Assembly: GCA_016200085.1 (NCBI GenBank)
Contig: JACQFL010000028.1
Location: 1-64,000 of the forward strand
Reading direction: 5' to 3'
Origin: Candidatus Rokuibacteriota bacterium
GTDB taxonomy: Bacteria > Methylomirabilota > Methylomirabilia > Rokubacteriales > CSP1-6
Length of the DNA: 64,000 nt
The translations under genes and the position numbers were made by a program. Shown one piece after another: positions 40,489-50,402 of this stretch (the stretch's first letter is position 1; each line of letters starts with the position of its first letter). The notes under the pieces are model-generated. The model did no database searches, was not told the origin of the DNA, and saw nothing but the letters and a program-made list of their open reading frames with translations.

Positions 40489-41328
40489 TCATGAAGTCTG
40501 GATGGCCGACAGCATCCAGGAGTTGAAGCCGGCCGGGCGCGCAAACGTCCAGAATTCCTGGACGTCCCTGGGGATCGTTCTCGAACCGTCCACGAGGCTG
40601 TCCACCTCGTCAACGGTGTAATCGACGATCGAGCCGCCAATGTGCGCCGTCAGGTAATCGCGCCCACTCTCCTGCCACGCCTCCGTGATCTCGGCCGTGA
40701 TCTCGACGCGTTCGACGCGGTTCACCCGGCGGGTGCTCCGCAATCGGTCACATTGCGCCTGCAGCTCGCCATACATCTCCGGGGTGACGCGACCGCGCAG
40801 GGAACGGAGGTCCCGGGTCATCCACGCGCTCTGGGCGTCGCGGAACACCATGCCCGCATACCCGGCGAACCGGCTCGGATCGAATCTCGGGTCGGTCTGG
40901 CGGATGTCACGAACTCCCCGCTCGAAGCTCGACTCCCCGTTCGAATCGTCGCCTGCCACTGCTCGACCGGACGGCGCATCGACACCGCTCGGCCCATCCA
41001 CAGCCGCGAGAGGCGGCGGCAGAGGCGCGGCGTGGCGCCGGCGAACGAACATCAGCAGGAAGACGATTTCTCCCGCAAGCAACAGGCCCAGGCGGCCCGC
41101 GTCCATGCTCCCGAAGCCTCCCAGGAGCGCGCCGCCGATGACCCCGGCGCCCGCCACGCCCGCCAGCGGGCCTATCCACGGGTGAAAGCGGCGGACTGGA
41201 GGTGCCGGCCGCCTGATCTCACGAGGGCGCGGCGGCTCGAGATGGTCAGGGATGGGCCGAACGGCCGCCAAACCACGCGAGCCACGACTGCCGATCAGAC
41301 GCGTCGAACGATCAAGGAAGGTGATCAA
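40489..41328 (-). CDS. Tim44-like domain membrane protein
   Basis: 279 residues. The N-terminal part is Arg/Pro-rich, followed by two hydrophobic segments (about 50-72, 78-96) and a linker. The C-terminal Tim44-like domain (about 150-275) has SRFAGYAGMVFRDAQSAWM, DLRSLRGRVTPEMYGELQAQ and WTFARP. Proteins of this COG4395 group are membrane-anchored with an NTF2-like domain and unknown role in bacteria. The start is a TTG with GGGAGGA 11 bp upstream, which I accept as the best available; no ATG or GTG is well placed. It lies 106 bp upstream of the kinase gene, same strand. Confidence 0.78.
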   Translation of the reverse strand: MITFLDRSTRLIGSRGSRGLAAVRPIPDHLEPPRPREIRRPAPPVRRFHPWIGPLAGVAGAGVIGGALLGGFGSMDAGRLGLLLAGEIVFLLMFVRRRHAAPLPPPLAAVDGPSGVDAPSGRAVAGDDSNGESSFERGVRDIRQTDPRFDPSRFAGYAGMVFRDAQSAWMTRDLRSLRGRVTPEMYGELQAQCDRLRSTRRVNRVERVEITAEITEAWQESGRDYLTAHIGGSIVDYTVDEVDSLVDGSRTIPRDVQEFWTFARPAGFNSWMLSAIQTS

Positions 41329-41370
41329 CGACGATGATTCCTCCCCCGCGCACGGTCAGGCCTCGGGGGT

Positions 41371-41644
41371 GTCCGAGTCCTGGTGGTCGACGATGCACCG
41401 CATGTACGGGAGCGACCTCGGGATGCCCGACAAGGGCGGCTACTGGCTGATCGGCCAGGTTCGGGCGCTGCCACCCGGGCGCGGCGGCACGACGCCGGCG
41501 GCGGCCCTCACCGCTTACGTGGGACCCGAGCACCGCGCCAGCGTCCTCCGCGCGGGGTTCCCGTACCACGTGGAAAAACCCGTCGGCGGTCGTGAGCTGA
41601 TCGGCGTCGTCGCGATGCTGGCGCTCGACGAGCCGGTCGGATGA
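41371..41644 (+). pseudogene. remnant of a response-regulator receiver domain
   Basis: The first part, VRVLVVDDAP, is the start of a receiver domain in frame 1. The rest, SDLGMPDKGGYWLIGQVRAL, ALTAYVGPEHRASVLRAGF and HVEKPVGGRELIGVVAML, is the second half in frame 2. About 40 residues between the acidic pocket and the phosphoacceptor loop are missing and the frame changes, so it cannot be a working receiver. The C-terminal half most resembles receivers of hybrid kinases. No gene lies directly around it on this strand. Confidence 0.65.
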
Positions 41645-41669
41645 GGTGCGGGTCTCCACGACGTACGGC

Positions 41670-42026
41670 TCAGAAGCCCCTCCGCCTCATGCAACTGCGA
41701 TATGCGGCCTGGTACGTGGCGTGCTTCGCTCCTTCCGCCCCCATGCCGTGGATCTGCGGATCCGACGACTCGATGGCTCTGCCCGTGAGGTCCGGGGAGC
41801 TCACCGTCATGGCGCCGTCGCGCGCGGTATCGGCGCGGACGTGGTCGCCCGTGGTCGGTGAGGCGGTTCCGGCTTTGACCACGTGGGGCGCTTCTCCGTT
41901 GCAGGCGGCGAAGTCGGCGGCGGTGGGGATCTCGCCCTCGGCCGCCCGCGTGGCGGCGAGCGAGACGACAAGGATCAGGGCGAGGACGAGCACGACTCGG
42001 CGCTGACGAGGGCCGTAAAGGCTCAC
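41670..42026 (-). CDS. small exported protein of unknown function
   Basis: 118 residues with a GTG start. The signal peptide or anchor is about residues 9-28 (RRVVLVLALILVVSLAATRA). The mature part has two cysteines (FAACNGEA, RSCMRRRGF) and a segment GMGAEGAKHATYQAAYRSC; no recognisable family. It overlaps the upstream membrane protein by 4 bp, so the two are translationally coupled. Last gene of the small operon that follows the GntR-type regulator. Confidence 0.6.
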   Translation of the reverse strand: MSLYGPRQRRVVLVLALILVVSLAATRAAEGEIPTAADFAACNGEAPHVVKAGTASPTTGDHVRADTARDGAMTVSSPDLTGRAIESSDPQIHGMGAEGAKHATYQAAYRSCMRRRGF

Positions 42027-42415
42027 GGCGCGCTGGCCAGGACAGTGGTGGGCGGCACCGCCACCGTGTGGCGGGCTCGCCGGCGAGCCGGGCTCACGAG
42101 CACCGCCAACGCGGCGATGCCGAGCACGCCGGGCACGACCTTGGCTTCGACCGACCGGGGCGATGCCCACACGCCCCAGGCCCCGATCAGCAGCAGCGGC
42201 ACGAGAATCACCTGCGCCGGCGGCCACACGCGACGCACGCGGCGCAGGGAAGTCTCGCCGCGGCTGCCGCCCATGCGCGTGTGCAGCAGGGCCCAGGTCA
42301 CGAACACGGCGACGACGATGGCGGGCACCCACTCGGCGAACCAGACGAGAGCGGCGACGATTCCGAGAATGGTCGCGCGTTGCCGCTTCGGCGCGCTGTC
42401 CACGAGACCGGCCAC
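42023..42415 (-). CDS. small membrane protein of unknown function
   Basis: 130 residues, three hydrophobic segments (ILGIVAALVWFAEWVPAIVV, AQVILVPLLLIGAWGVWA, VVPGVLGIAALAVLV). Arg-rich loops suggest an inner-membrane protein. The GTG start overlaps the TAG stop of the preceding 21-codon frame by one base (TAGTG), and the end overlaps the next gene by 4 bp. I do not recognise the family. Confidence 0.6.
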   Translation of the reverse strand: MAGLVDSAPKRQRATILGIVAALVWFAEWVPAIVVAVFVTWALLHTRMGGSRGETSLRRVRRVWPPAQVILVPLLLIGAWGVWASPRSVEAKVVPGVLGIAALAVLVSPARRRARHTVAVPPTTVLASAP

Positions 42416-42480
42416 TACCCGACCACCAATCCCGCGAGCGCTCCCGTCACGACCCACGACACGAACATGGCGAAACTCAT
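42415..42480 (-). CDS. 21-residue membrane miniprotein
   Basis: An ATG behind AAGGAGA (7-8 bp) opens a 21-codon frame encoding MSFAMFVSWVVTGALAGLVV plus Gly, a single hydrophobic helix, ending in TAG directly on the next start. Its sequence recalls the first helix of YeaQ/YmgE (transglycosylase-associated) proteins. It may be a truncated relic, a real miniprotein, or a leader coupling translation to the following membrane gene. The strong ribosome site argues that it is translated. Confidence 0.5.
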   Translation of the reverse strand: MSFAMFVSWVVTGALAGLVVG

Positions 42481-42511
42481 GACTGTCTCTCCTTCACGCG
42501 TTCGTAGCGCA

Positions 42512-43573
42512 TCACTGTGTCCGCGCCGTCTCGCGCGCCGCGCTCCGGCGGGGTGTGCCTCCGCTCGATGGGCGAGGGCGCCTTCGGCCCGGGCGCGCCG
42601 CCGTCTTGTCGCCGTTTCGCTGGACCAGGAGGGCGGCGAGCATCTCGATCGCCCGCGGGTCGAGGGCCCGATCGTCGATCATGACCTGCACGGTGGCGCC
42701 CGCGAGCGCACGAACGCGCTCGGCCGCCGACGTGGGGCACACGACGACGTCCACGCGCCGCAGCAGGCGCCCCAGCGCGGCTCCCTCGGCGGGGGACGTC
42801 CCGACCAGCGTGATGTTCGGCAGGCCGGCGTTGGCGATGGAGTGCTCCAGATTGTGGGCCGTCTCCGCGGCGGCCGACGCCACGCCCACCCGCGTCCCCG
42901 ACGGCCGCTGGGCCAGCCGGTGGAGGGTCTCGAGATGCGCCTCGGCGAGGAGCGCGACGACGGGGGCGCGGTTGCTGCCGAGCAGCCTCTCCACCTCCGG
43001 GAGGTGGCCGAAGCTCGTGACCGCCGCGCCCCAGCGTGCGGCTCGCCTCTCGCGCCGCGCCACGGACGGCAGATCGTGCAGGAGCACCTTGTCGACGTGG
43101 ACGGGGAGATGGGCCTCGATCTCCCGCGCGAAGAAATCGAGCTCCGCGGGGCTGCACTCGACGAGGAGGATCTCGAGGCCGTCCTGGACGGCGACGGGCC
43201 GGATCTGCGCCAGGCTGAGCACGCCCACCGCGAGGTCGTCGGCGGTGATCCCCCGGGCGGCGGCCTGGATCACGACGTCCTGCAGAAACCGCTCGCGAAG
43301 GTGCGGGGACGGACGGGCGGGCGGCACGGGCGCCACGAACACGCCCCGGCCCCGATGGGCTTCCACGTATCCGCCGTGCTTGAGGTCCTCGATGACGCGC
43401 GCGACGGTATTCGGGTTGATCGCGAGAAAGCCGGCGAGCTCCCGGATGCTCGGCAGCGCCTCGTCCCGGGGCACGCCGCCGCCCTCGATGACGTGCTTGA
43501 TCTGCTCCGTCAGCTGCCGGCGGATGGGGATCGGGCTGCGCGCGTCCACCTTCAAGTCCGTCGGGATCTTCAT
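42512..43573 (-). CDS. GntR/YtrA-type transcriptional regulator
   Basis: 353 residues. The N-terminal winged helix of the GntR family reads [40 protein letters not shown] and [14 protein letters not shown]. The C-terminal part (about 85-320) looks like a ligand-binding alpha/beta domain ([20 protein letters not shown], [20 protein letters not shown]), larger than in classical YtrA; the tail is Arg-rich. Divergent from groES. Its start codon abuts a 24-bp operator-like palindrome that recurs in the groES promoter, so autoregulation and control of groESL are likely (inference). A near-leaderless transcript is suggested by the promoter position and lack of a ribosome site. Confidence 0.88.
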   Translation of the reverse strand: MKIPTDLKVDARSPIPIRRQLTEQIKHVIEGGGVPRDEALPSIRELAGFLAINPNTVARVIEDLKHGGYVEAHRGRGVFVAPVPPARPSPHLRERFLQDVVIQAAARGITADDLAVGVLSLAQIRPVAVQDGLEILLVECSPAELDFFAREIEAHLPVHVDKVLLHDLPSVARRERRAARWGAAVTSFGHLPEVERLLGSNRAPVVALLAEAHLETLHRLAQRPSGTRVGVASAAAETAHNLEHSIANAGLPNITLVGTSPAEGAALGRLLRRVDVVVCPTSAAERVRALAGATVQVMIDDRALDPRAIEMLAALLVQRNGDKTAARPGRRRPRPSSGGTPRRSAARETARTQ

Positions 43574-43613
43574 ACTGTATTACAACACTAGTACACAAGA
43601 TCACTCATGTCAA
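43574..43613 (-). promoter_or_regulatory. promoter and operator A of the GntR-type gene
   Basis: On the minus strand TTGACA (43608-43613) and TAGTGT (43585-43590) are 17 bp apart, placing the transcript start a few bases before the ATG. Operator A, 43574-43597, begins ACTGTA and ends GTACACA. It matches operator B (43660-43683) in ACTGTA, the central TA/A-T contacts and GTACAC. Confidence 0.65.
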
Positions 43614-43652
43614 GGCCCACGGCGACCTTCCCGTGCAGCAGGGCCAGTTAAA

Positions 43653-43683
43653 TTGACACACTGTACTATTTTAGTGGTACACT
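43653..43683 (+). promoter_or_regulatory. groES promoter with operator B
   Basis: TTGACA (43653-43658) and TACACT (43678-43683) are separated by 19 bp, longer than ideal. The 24-bp operator B (43660-43683) fills the spacer and the -10, with dyad halves GTACTA and TAGTGGTAC. No CIRCE element (TTAGCACTC inverted repeat) is present. Repression by the divergent GntR-type protein is inferred. Confidence 0.6.
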
Positions 43684-43751
43684 CAGCTTCGCTCAGGCAC
43701 CAAATCGCAACACCCGCGCACCACACCCTGGAAGTGGGAGGTACCCGCACG

Positions 43752-44060
43752 ATGGCCGAGACAAGGAAGACGACGTTCCGTCCGCTGCACGACCGCGTAC
43801 TCGTCAAGCGCCTCGAAGAGCAGGACGCCAGGCACGGCAGTCTCATCATCCCCGACAGCGCCAAGGAAAAGCCGCAGGAGGGGCAAGTGGTCGCGGTCGG
43901 CACCGGCAGGGTCACCGACGAGGGCAAGAGCCTTCCGCTCGCGCTGAAGGCCGGCGACCGGATCCTGTTCAGCAAGTATTCCGGCAACGAGGTCAAGCTC
44001 GACGGCGAGGAGTTCCTCATCATGAAGGAGGAGGACGTCCTCGGCATCGTCGGCTCATGA
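43752..44060 (+). CDS. groES: co-chaperonin GroES
   Basis: Ten-kDa lid of the GroEL chaperonin. It has 102 residues with [14 protein letters not shown], the mobile loop [20 protein letters not shown] and [16 protein letters not shown]. The mobile loop has RHGSLIIP where most bacteria have a TAGGIVLP-type sequence. The start ATG follows GGGAGG. groEL follows after 57 bp. Confidence 0.96.
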   Translation: MAETRKTTFRPLHDRVLVKRLEEQDARHGSLIIPDSAKEKPQEGQVVAVGTGRVTDEGKSLPLALKAGDRILFSKYSGNEVKLDGEEFLIMKEEDVLGIVGS

Positions 44061-45737
<1,677 letters not shown>

Positions 45738-45879
45738 CCGTGGCGATGTAACCGGTACGGGCAGGCCGGACGGCCGCGCGGCGCTCGATCCGGGCGCTCG
45801 CGGCCGGGCCGGCCGGCCACGCGATCAGGATTTCGACGGCAGCGCGGCCAACCCGAAGGCCGCGGCCCAGGCGCACTGC

Positions 45880-46635
45880 TCACGCGTGCGGTGACGGCTC
45901 ATTCGGGGCCGCGGCCGTCAGCGGTCCGAGGATGACGAGCAGGCGCATCGCCGCGAGGGCGCGGATGACGGGCCACGAGGGGTCGAACTCCGAGCGCCGG
46001 ACGCTGAACTTTGGCGCGCGCGGATGTGCGTGGTGGTTGTTGTGCAGGCTTTCGCCGGCGGTGAGCCAGGCCAGCACGGCGCTGTTGTGCGCGGTGTTCT
46101 CGAAGTTCTGTCGGCCCCGCCAGTGGCCCACGCCGTTGATGAGGGGCGCGACCACGAAGACGTAGAGCACCGCGTGGCCGGCGGCGGCGGCCAGGCCGGC
46201 CCACCACCCGAGCACGAGACAGAGCAACCCTGTGCCGAGAGCGAGCCCGGCGAGTCCGTGCGAGAACAGCGCCCGGTCGAGCACGTCCGGGGTGATGTCG
46301 GGCGCGTACCGGTCGAGCGTGTCGGGCTTGCGGGCCTCGCGGGCGTAGTAGACGACGTTCAGGAGCAGGACCCGCCACAGACCGAGCAGCCGGGGGCTGT
46401 GCGGATCGCCTTCCCGGTCGGTGAAGGCGTGGTGCTTGCGATGCACGGCGACCCACTCACGACGGTGCTGTCCCGTGGTGAGCCACAGCACCGCGCGGAA
46501 CACGACGCCGGCCAGGGGCGACAGCGTCACGGCCCGATGGGCGAGGGCGCGGTGCAGATAGATGGAAGTCGCGATCGAAGCGATCTGGGTGAGCGCGATC
46601 GAGGTCGCCACCGTCACGAGCACGGTGACCGTCAC
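45880..46635 (-). CDS. acyl-CoA/fatty-acid desaturase
   Basis: Membrane di-iron desaturase that puts a double bond into acyl chains, tuning membrane fluidity. It has 251 residues and the three histidine boxes HRALAH, HRKHH and HNNHH, with hydrophobic segments between. Shorter than the usual 300-350 residues but with all boxes. The GTG start has no strong ribosome site. It is divergent from an RRM protein gene. 45738-45879, between groEL and this gene, holds only GC-rich sequence with no gene I can support. Confidence 0.88.
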   Translation of the reverse strand: MTVTVLVTVATSIALTQIASIATSIYLHRALAHRAVTLSPLAGVVFRAVLWLTTGQHRREWVAVHRKHHAFTDREGDPHSPRLLGLWRVLLLNVVYYAREARKPDTLDRYAPDITPDVLDRALFSHGLAGLALGTGLLCLVLGWWAGLAAAAGHAVLYVFVVAPLINGVGHWRGRQNFENTAHNSAVLAWLTAGESLHNNHHAHPRAPKFSVRRSEFDPSWPVIRALAAMRLLVILGPLTAAAPNEPSPHA

Positions 46636-46775
46636 CGGACGAGGTCCAGACAGAACGAGCGAGCGGTGTGCGGGGGCATCGGCACCTCGGGAAGACGACG
46701 TGAGCGAGGCAGGCCATGATCACCGACGTTCCGACGCCTGCATGCGCGAGCCCGGAGAACGGCAGCGGAGGCACC

Positions 46776-46819
46776 TCAGTATACACGCTGGCGTCGCCAC
46801 GGCGCGCCGCGTATACTGA
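46776..46819. promoter_or_regulatory. inverted repeat with divergent TATACT boxes
   Basis: TCAGTATAC (46776-46784) and GTATACTGA (46811-46819) are perfect 9-bp arms, 26 bp apart. Each arm contains TATACT, a good -10 box, pointing outward toward the desaturase (minus) and RRM (plus) genes. No clear -35 is seen. Divergent promoters or a regulator site are both possible. The rest of 46636-46929 shows nothing else clear. Confidence 0.4.
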
Positions 46820-46929
46820 CGACGTCTGGTTCAGGCACCGGCTCACTGTCGAGCCCCCTCCCTCAGGCAGCGTCTCCCACTGCTCCGCGGTCAGAGGCGT
46901 TCAACCAGCGGATTCTGGGGGACTCACGC

Positions 46930-47226
46930 ATGGCACAGAAGCTCTTCGTCGGCGGCATCGCCTTCAGTACCTCCACGGACGCGCTCCGCACCTTCTTCGC
47001 GCAATCCGGCGAAGTCGTGTCGGCCAACGTCATCACCGACCAGTTCTCGGGTCAGTCGCGCGGTTTCGGATTCGTCGAGATGGCCACGGCCGAGGAAGCC
47101 AACCGCGCCGTCGCGGACCTCAATGGCCGCGAGCTCGACGGGCGCTCCCTGAAGGTGGAGCTCGCCAAGCCGAAGGCCGCCAGCGGCGGTTCCTCGGGAC
47201 AGGGCGGCCGCGGCGGCTGGCGGTAG
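46930..47226 (+). CDS. RRM-type RNA-binding protein
   Basis: 98-residue single-RRM protein like the cyanobacterial and proteobacterial Rbp group. RNP2 is KLFVGGIAF and RNP1 is RGFGFVEM; the alpha/beta fold is complete and the tail is Gly/Ser-rich (GGSSGQGGRGGWR). It binds RNA and may help with cold adaptation or RNA turnover; the neighbouring desaturase fits a cold theme (inference). The start ATG matches the family N terminus. Confidence 0.93.
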   Translation: MAQKLFVGGIAFSTSTDALRTFFAQSGEVVSANVITDQFSGQSRGFGFVEMATAEEANRAVADLNGRELDGRSLKVELAKPKAASGGSSGQGGRGGWR

Positions 47227-47269
47227 ACCGGATGGCTGCGGCGTCCGCGACGGCCGGGCGGAGGGGTCC

Positions 47270-47467
47270 ATGAGATCGCTCCAGGTCGGTGACGTCGTCG
47301 TCCGCCGCAGCCGCCTGCTCCGAACCCGTGGGGCGGTCGTCAAGCTCACCCAGGGCAAGCGCGACGGTGTCCGGCTCGTGTGGGTGAAGTGGGACCACGC
47401 CACGACGCTCCCCAACCCGAGCCTCGAGCTCGAGGACACCCTCGACGGGCCACGGCCCGGCCCGTAG
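47270..47467 (+). CDS. small protein of unknown function
   Basis: 65 residues with an ATG preceded by GGAGGGG. Basic, strand-rich sequence (LQVGDVVVRRSRLLRTRG, RLVWVKWDH), compatible with a small SH3-like or KOW-like beta barrel, although I cannot assign it. It lies 43 bp after the RRM gene, possibly cotranscribed. The good ribosome site and regular strand pattern support translation. Confidence 0.55.
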   Translation: MRSLQVGDVVVRRSRLLRTRGAVVKLTQGKRDGVRLVWVKWDHATTLPNPSLELEDTLDGPRPGP

Positions 47468-47498
47468 GAGCGCCTCACCACCCTGCCGCGGGCAGCCG

Positions 47499-47527
47499 TT
47501 GACAGGGTCCCCGCCCGGACCTATACT
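47499..47527 (+). promoter_or_regulatory. sigma-70-type promoter of guaB3
   Basis: TTGACA (47499-47504) and TATACT (47522-47527) with 17-bp spacing, the best consensus promoter in the window. It implies a leader of about 115 bases that contains a hairpin with arms GCGGGT and ACCCGC (about 47580-47596). No purine riboswitch core is visible. Confidence 0.75.
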
Positions 47528-47649
47528 CTACGAAATCTTGTATCCGTCGTCGCCACCATCGCTACATACGGGAGTCGGGGCGGGTCAGCCACCCGCGCCG
47601 CAGATCACGATCCTGCCACCGCCACGCCACGAGTAGGGGGGAGCACAGC

Positions 47650-48810
47650 ATGGGCATGTGGGTCGGGCGAGGCCGCAAAGCGAGAGCCGCGTACGGGTTC
47701 GATGACATCGCGCTGGTGCCGGGGGCGCTGACCGTCAACCCGAACGAGGTGGACATCTCCTGGGAGCTCTGCGGGCAGCGCTACGAGATCCCCATCATCG
47801 CCGCGGCCATGGACGGGGTGGTGAGTCCGCGCCTGGCCGTCGAGATGGGCCGCCTGGGCGGCCTCGCCGTGCTCAACCTCGAGGGGATCTTCGCCCGGTA
47901 CCAGGATCCCGACGACGTGCTCGAGCGAATCGTCTCGGCCAGCCAGGAGCAGGCGACCAAGATCATCCAGTCGATCTACGCCGAGCCGATCAAGGAAGAT
48001 CTGATCCACCGGCGCATCCAGGAGATCAAGAAGGGCGGCTCCTCGGCCGTCGTCTCCTCGATCCCCCAGCGCGCCGAGCGCTTCGGCCAGATCGCCCAGG
48101 AGGCCGGGGCCGACGTCTTCGTGGTGCAGTCCACCGTGACCACCGCGCGACACATCGCGACCGAGTACACCCCGGTCGACCTGCGCAAGCTCAAGAAGTC
48201 GCTCGCCATCCCGCTCATCATCGGCAACGTCGTGACATACGAGGCCTGCCTCGAGCTGATGGAGACCGGGGTCGACGCGCTGCTGATCGGCGTCGGGCCC
48301 GGCGCCGCCTGCACGAGCCGCGAGGTCCTCGGGCTCGGCGTGCCGCAGGTGACGGCCACCGCCGACTCCGCGGCCGCGCGCGACTTCTACTACAAGCAGA
48401 CCGGCCGCTACGTGCCGATCATCACCGATGGCGGCATGACCACGGGCGGCGACGTGTGCAAGGCGCTGGCCTCCGGGGCCGACGCCGTCATGATCGGCTC
48501 CGCCTTCGCGCGCGCCACCGAGGCGCCCGGCCGCGGCTATCACTGGGGCATGGCGACGCCGCACCAGAACCTGCCGCGTGGCACCCGGATCCGGGTGGGC
48601 AGCGTGGGGCCGCTCGAGCAGATTCTCTTCGGGCCGGCGTTCACCGAGGAGGGCACGCTCAACCTGGTGGGCGCCATCCGCACCTGCATGGGCTCGGTCG
48701 GTGCGCGCAGCATTCGCGAGCTGCAGCAGACCGAGCTGATCATCGCCCCGGCGATCAAGACGGAAGGCAAGGTCTTCCAGCACGCACAGAAGCTGGGGCG
48801 GCCGCGGTAG
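47650..48810 (+). CDS. guaB3: GuaB3-family IMP dehydrogenase-related protein
   Basis: TIM-barrel enzyme of the IMP dehydrogenase/GMP reductase superfamily, 386 residues, lacking the CBS insert of canonical GuaB. Key parts: [11 protein letters not shown], the phosphate and active-site loop [15 protein letters not shown] (catalytic Cys), [20 protein letters not shown] and [13 protein letters not shown]. The form is best known from actinobacteria and cyanobacteria. I recall the cyanobacterial enzyme being described as a working IMP dehydrogenase. It lies directly before guaA, which makes GMP from XMP, and that supports an IMP dehydrogenase role here. The ATG follows GGGGGGAG. Confidence 0.9.
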   Translation: MGMWVGRGRKARAAYGFDDIALVPGALTVNPNEVDISWELCGQRYEIPIIAAAMDGVVSPRLAVEMGRLGGLAVLNLEGIFARYQDPDDVLERIVSASQEQATKIIQSIYAEPIKEDLIHRRIQEIKKGGSSAVVSSIPQRAERFGQIAQEAGADVFVVQSTVTTARHIATEYTPVDLRKLKKSLAIPLIIGNVVTYEACLELMETGVDALLIGVGPGAACTSREVLGLGVPQVTATADSAAARDFYYKQTGRYVPIITDGGMTTGGDVCKALASGADAVMIGSAFARATEAPGRGYHWGMATPHQNLPRGTRIRVGSVGPLEQILFGPAFTEEGTLNLVGAIRTCMGSVGARSIRELQQTELIIAPAIKTEGKVFQHAQKLGRPR

Positions 48811-48820
48811 GTCCGGGGTC

Positions 48821-50389
48821 GTGAGCCACGGCGGACCGGTCCACGCCGACACGATCGCGGTCCTCGACTTCGGCTCGCAGACCACCCAGCTGATCGCCCG
48901 CCGCATCCGCGAGCTGGGCGTCTATTCCGAGATCCTGCCCTGCACGCACCCGCTCGACGACATCCTGCGCGCGGGCTACAAGGGCCTCGTGCTGTCGGGC
49001 GGCCCCTCCAGCGTCTACGCGGACGGCGCGCCGTTGCCGCCCCGCGCGCTCTTCGACGCGGGGCTCCCCGTGCTCGGCATCTGCTACGGCATGCAGGCGA
49101 TGGGACACGTGCTCGGCGGGCGCGTGGCGCCGTCGGACCGCAGGGAGTACGGCCGGGCGGAGGTGACCGTCCACGACGCCGGCACACCGCTGCTGCGCGG
49201 GGTGACGCCGGAGCACGACGGCCGGCTGACCGTCTGGATGAGCCACGGCGACACCGTCCTGGCGCCCCCGCCGGGCTTCGCGGTCCACGGGAGGACGGAG
49301 ACCTCCCCGGTGGCCGTGATGGCCGACGAGGCGCGTCGCTTCTACGCGGTGCTGTTCCACCCGGAAGTCGCGCACACGCCCCAGGGCACGAAGGTGCTCG
49401 AGAACTTCGTGCAGGCGTGCGGGGCCCGGCGCACGTGGTCGATGGTCTCCTTCGCGGACACCACGATCGCGGCGATCCGGGACCGCGTCGGCGACGACCG
49501 CGTGCTCTGCGCGCTCTCGGGCGGCGTGGACTCCGCGGTGGTCGCCGTGCTGGTGCACCGGGCCATCGGCGACCAGCTGACGTGCGTGTTCGTGGACAAC
49601 GGCGTGCTCCGCAAGGGCGAGGCCGAGTCGGTGGCCCACACGTTCCGCGACACGTTCAAGATCAACCTCGTCCACGTCGACGCCTCCAGCCGGTTCCTCG
49701 AGACGCTCGCGGGCGTGACCGATCCCGAGCTCAAGCGCAAGCGGATCGGCGCGGAGTTCATCGCGGTCTTCGAGGAGGAAGCCCGCAAGCTCGGCGACGT
49801 CCCCTGGCTCGCGCAGGGCACCCTCTATCCCGACGTGATCGAGTCGGTGTCGTTCCGCGGCCCCTCGGCGACGATCAAGACCCATCACAACGTCGGCGGC
49901 CTGCCCGAGACGATGGGCTTCAAGCTGGTCGAGCCCCTGCGCGAGCTGTTCAAGGACGAGGTCCGGCGCGTCGGCGAGCTGCTCGGCCTGCCCGCGGAGA
50001 TCGTGTGGCGCCAGCCCTTCCCGGGCCCGGGCCTGGCCATCCGCGTGCTGGGGGAAGTGACCCACGACCGGCTCGACCTCTTGCGCGAGGCCGACGCCAT
50101 CGTGCGCGACGAGATCCGCGCCGCCGGCCTGGAGCGGGAGCTGTGGCAGGCCTTCGCGGTGCTGCTGCCCGTGCGCACGGTGGGGGTGATGGGGGATTTC
50201 CGGACGTACGCCGAGGTCATCGCGCTCCGGGCGGTGACCAGCCAGGATGCCATGACCGCCGACTGGGCGCGGTTGCCCTACGACCTCCTCGGCCGGATCT
50301 CGAACCGGATCATCAACGAGGTGAAGGGGATCAACCGGGTGGTCTACGACGTCTCGTCCAAGCCGCCCTCGACCATCGAGTGGGAGTGA
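48821..50389 (+). CDS. guaA: GMP synthase (glutamine-hydrolysing)
   Basis: Aminates XMP to GMP. The class I amidotransferase domain (1-200) has [11 protein letters not shown], the nucleophile Cys in [11 protein letters not shown] and the His/Glu pair in FHPEVAHTP. The ATP-pyrophosphatase domain has the PP-loop [12 protein letters not shown], and the C-terminal dimerisation domain ends [17 protein letters not shown]. It has 522 residues and a GTG start 10 bp after guaB3. The two form a purine operon with dnaE following 13 bp on. Confidence 0.97.
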   Translation: MSHGGPVHADTIAVLDFGSQTTQLIARRIRELGVYSEILPCTHPLDDILRAGYKGLVLSGGPSSVYADGAPLPPRALFDAGLPVLGICYGMQAMGHVLGGRVAPSDRREYGRAEVTVHDAGTPLLRGVTPEHDGRLTVWMSHGDTVLAPPPGFAVHGRTETSPVAVMADEARRFYAVLFHPEVAHTPQGTKVLENFVQACGARRTWSMVSFADTTIAAIRDRVGDDRVLCALSGGVDSAVVAVLVHRAIGDQLTCVFVDNGVLRKGEAESVAHTFRDTFKINLVHVDASSRFLETLAGVTDPELKRKRIGAEFIAVFEEEARKLGDVPWLAQGTLYPDVIESVSFRGPSATIKTHHNVGGLPETMGFKLVEPLRELFKDEVRRVGELLGLPAEIVWRQPFPGPGLAIRVLGEVTHDRLDLLREADAIVRDEIRAAGLERELWQAFAVLLPVRTVGVMGDFRTYAEVIALRAVTSQDAMTADWARLPYDLLGRISNRIINEVKGINRVVYDVSSKPPSTIEWE

Positions 50390-50402
50390 CCGGGCCGGCC
50401 TG

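Noticed and set aside
43574..43751. CIRCE element before groESL
   Set aside because: No TTAGCACTC inverted repeat; the visible palindromes are of a different type.
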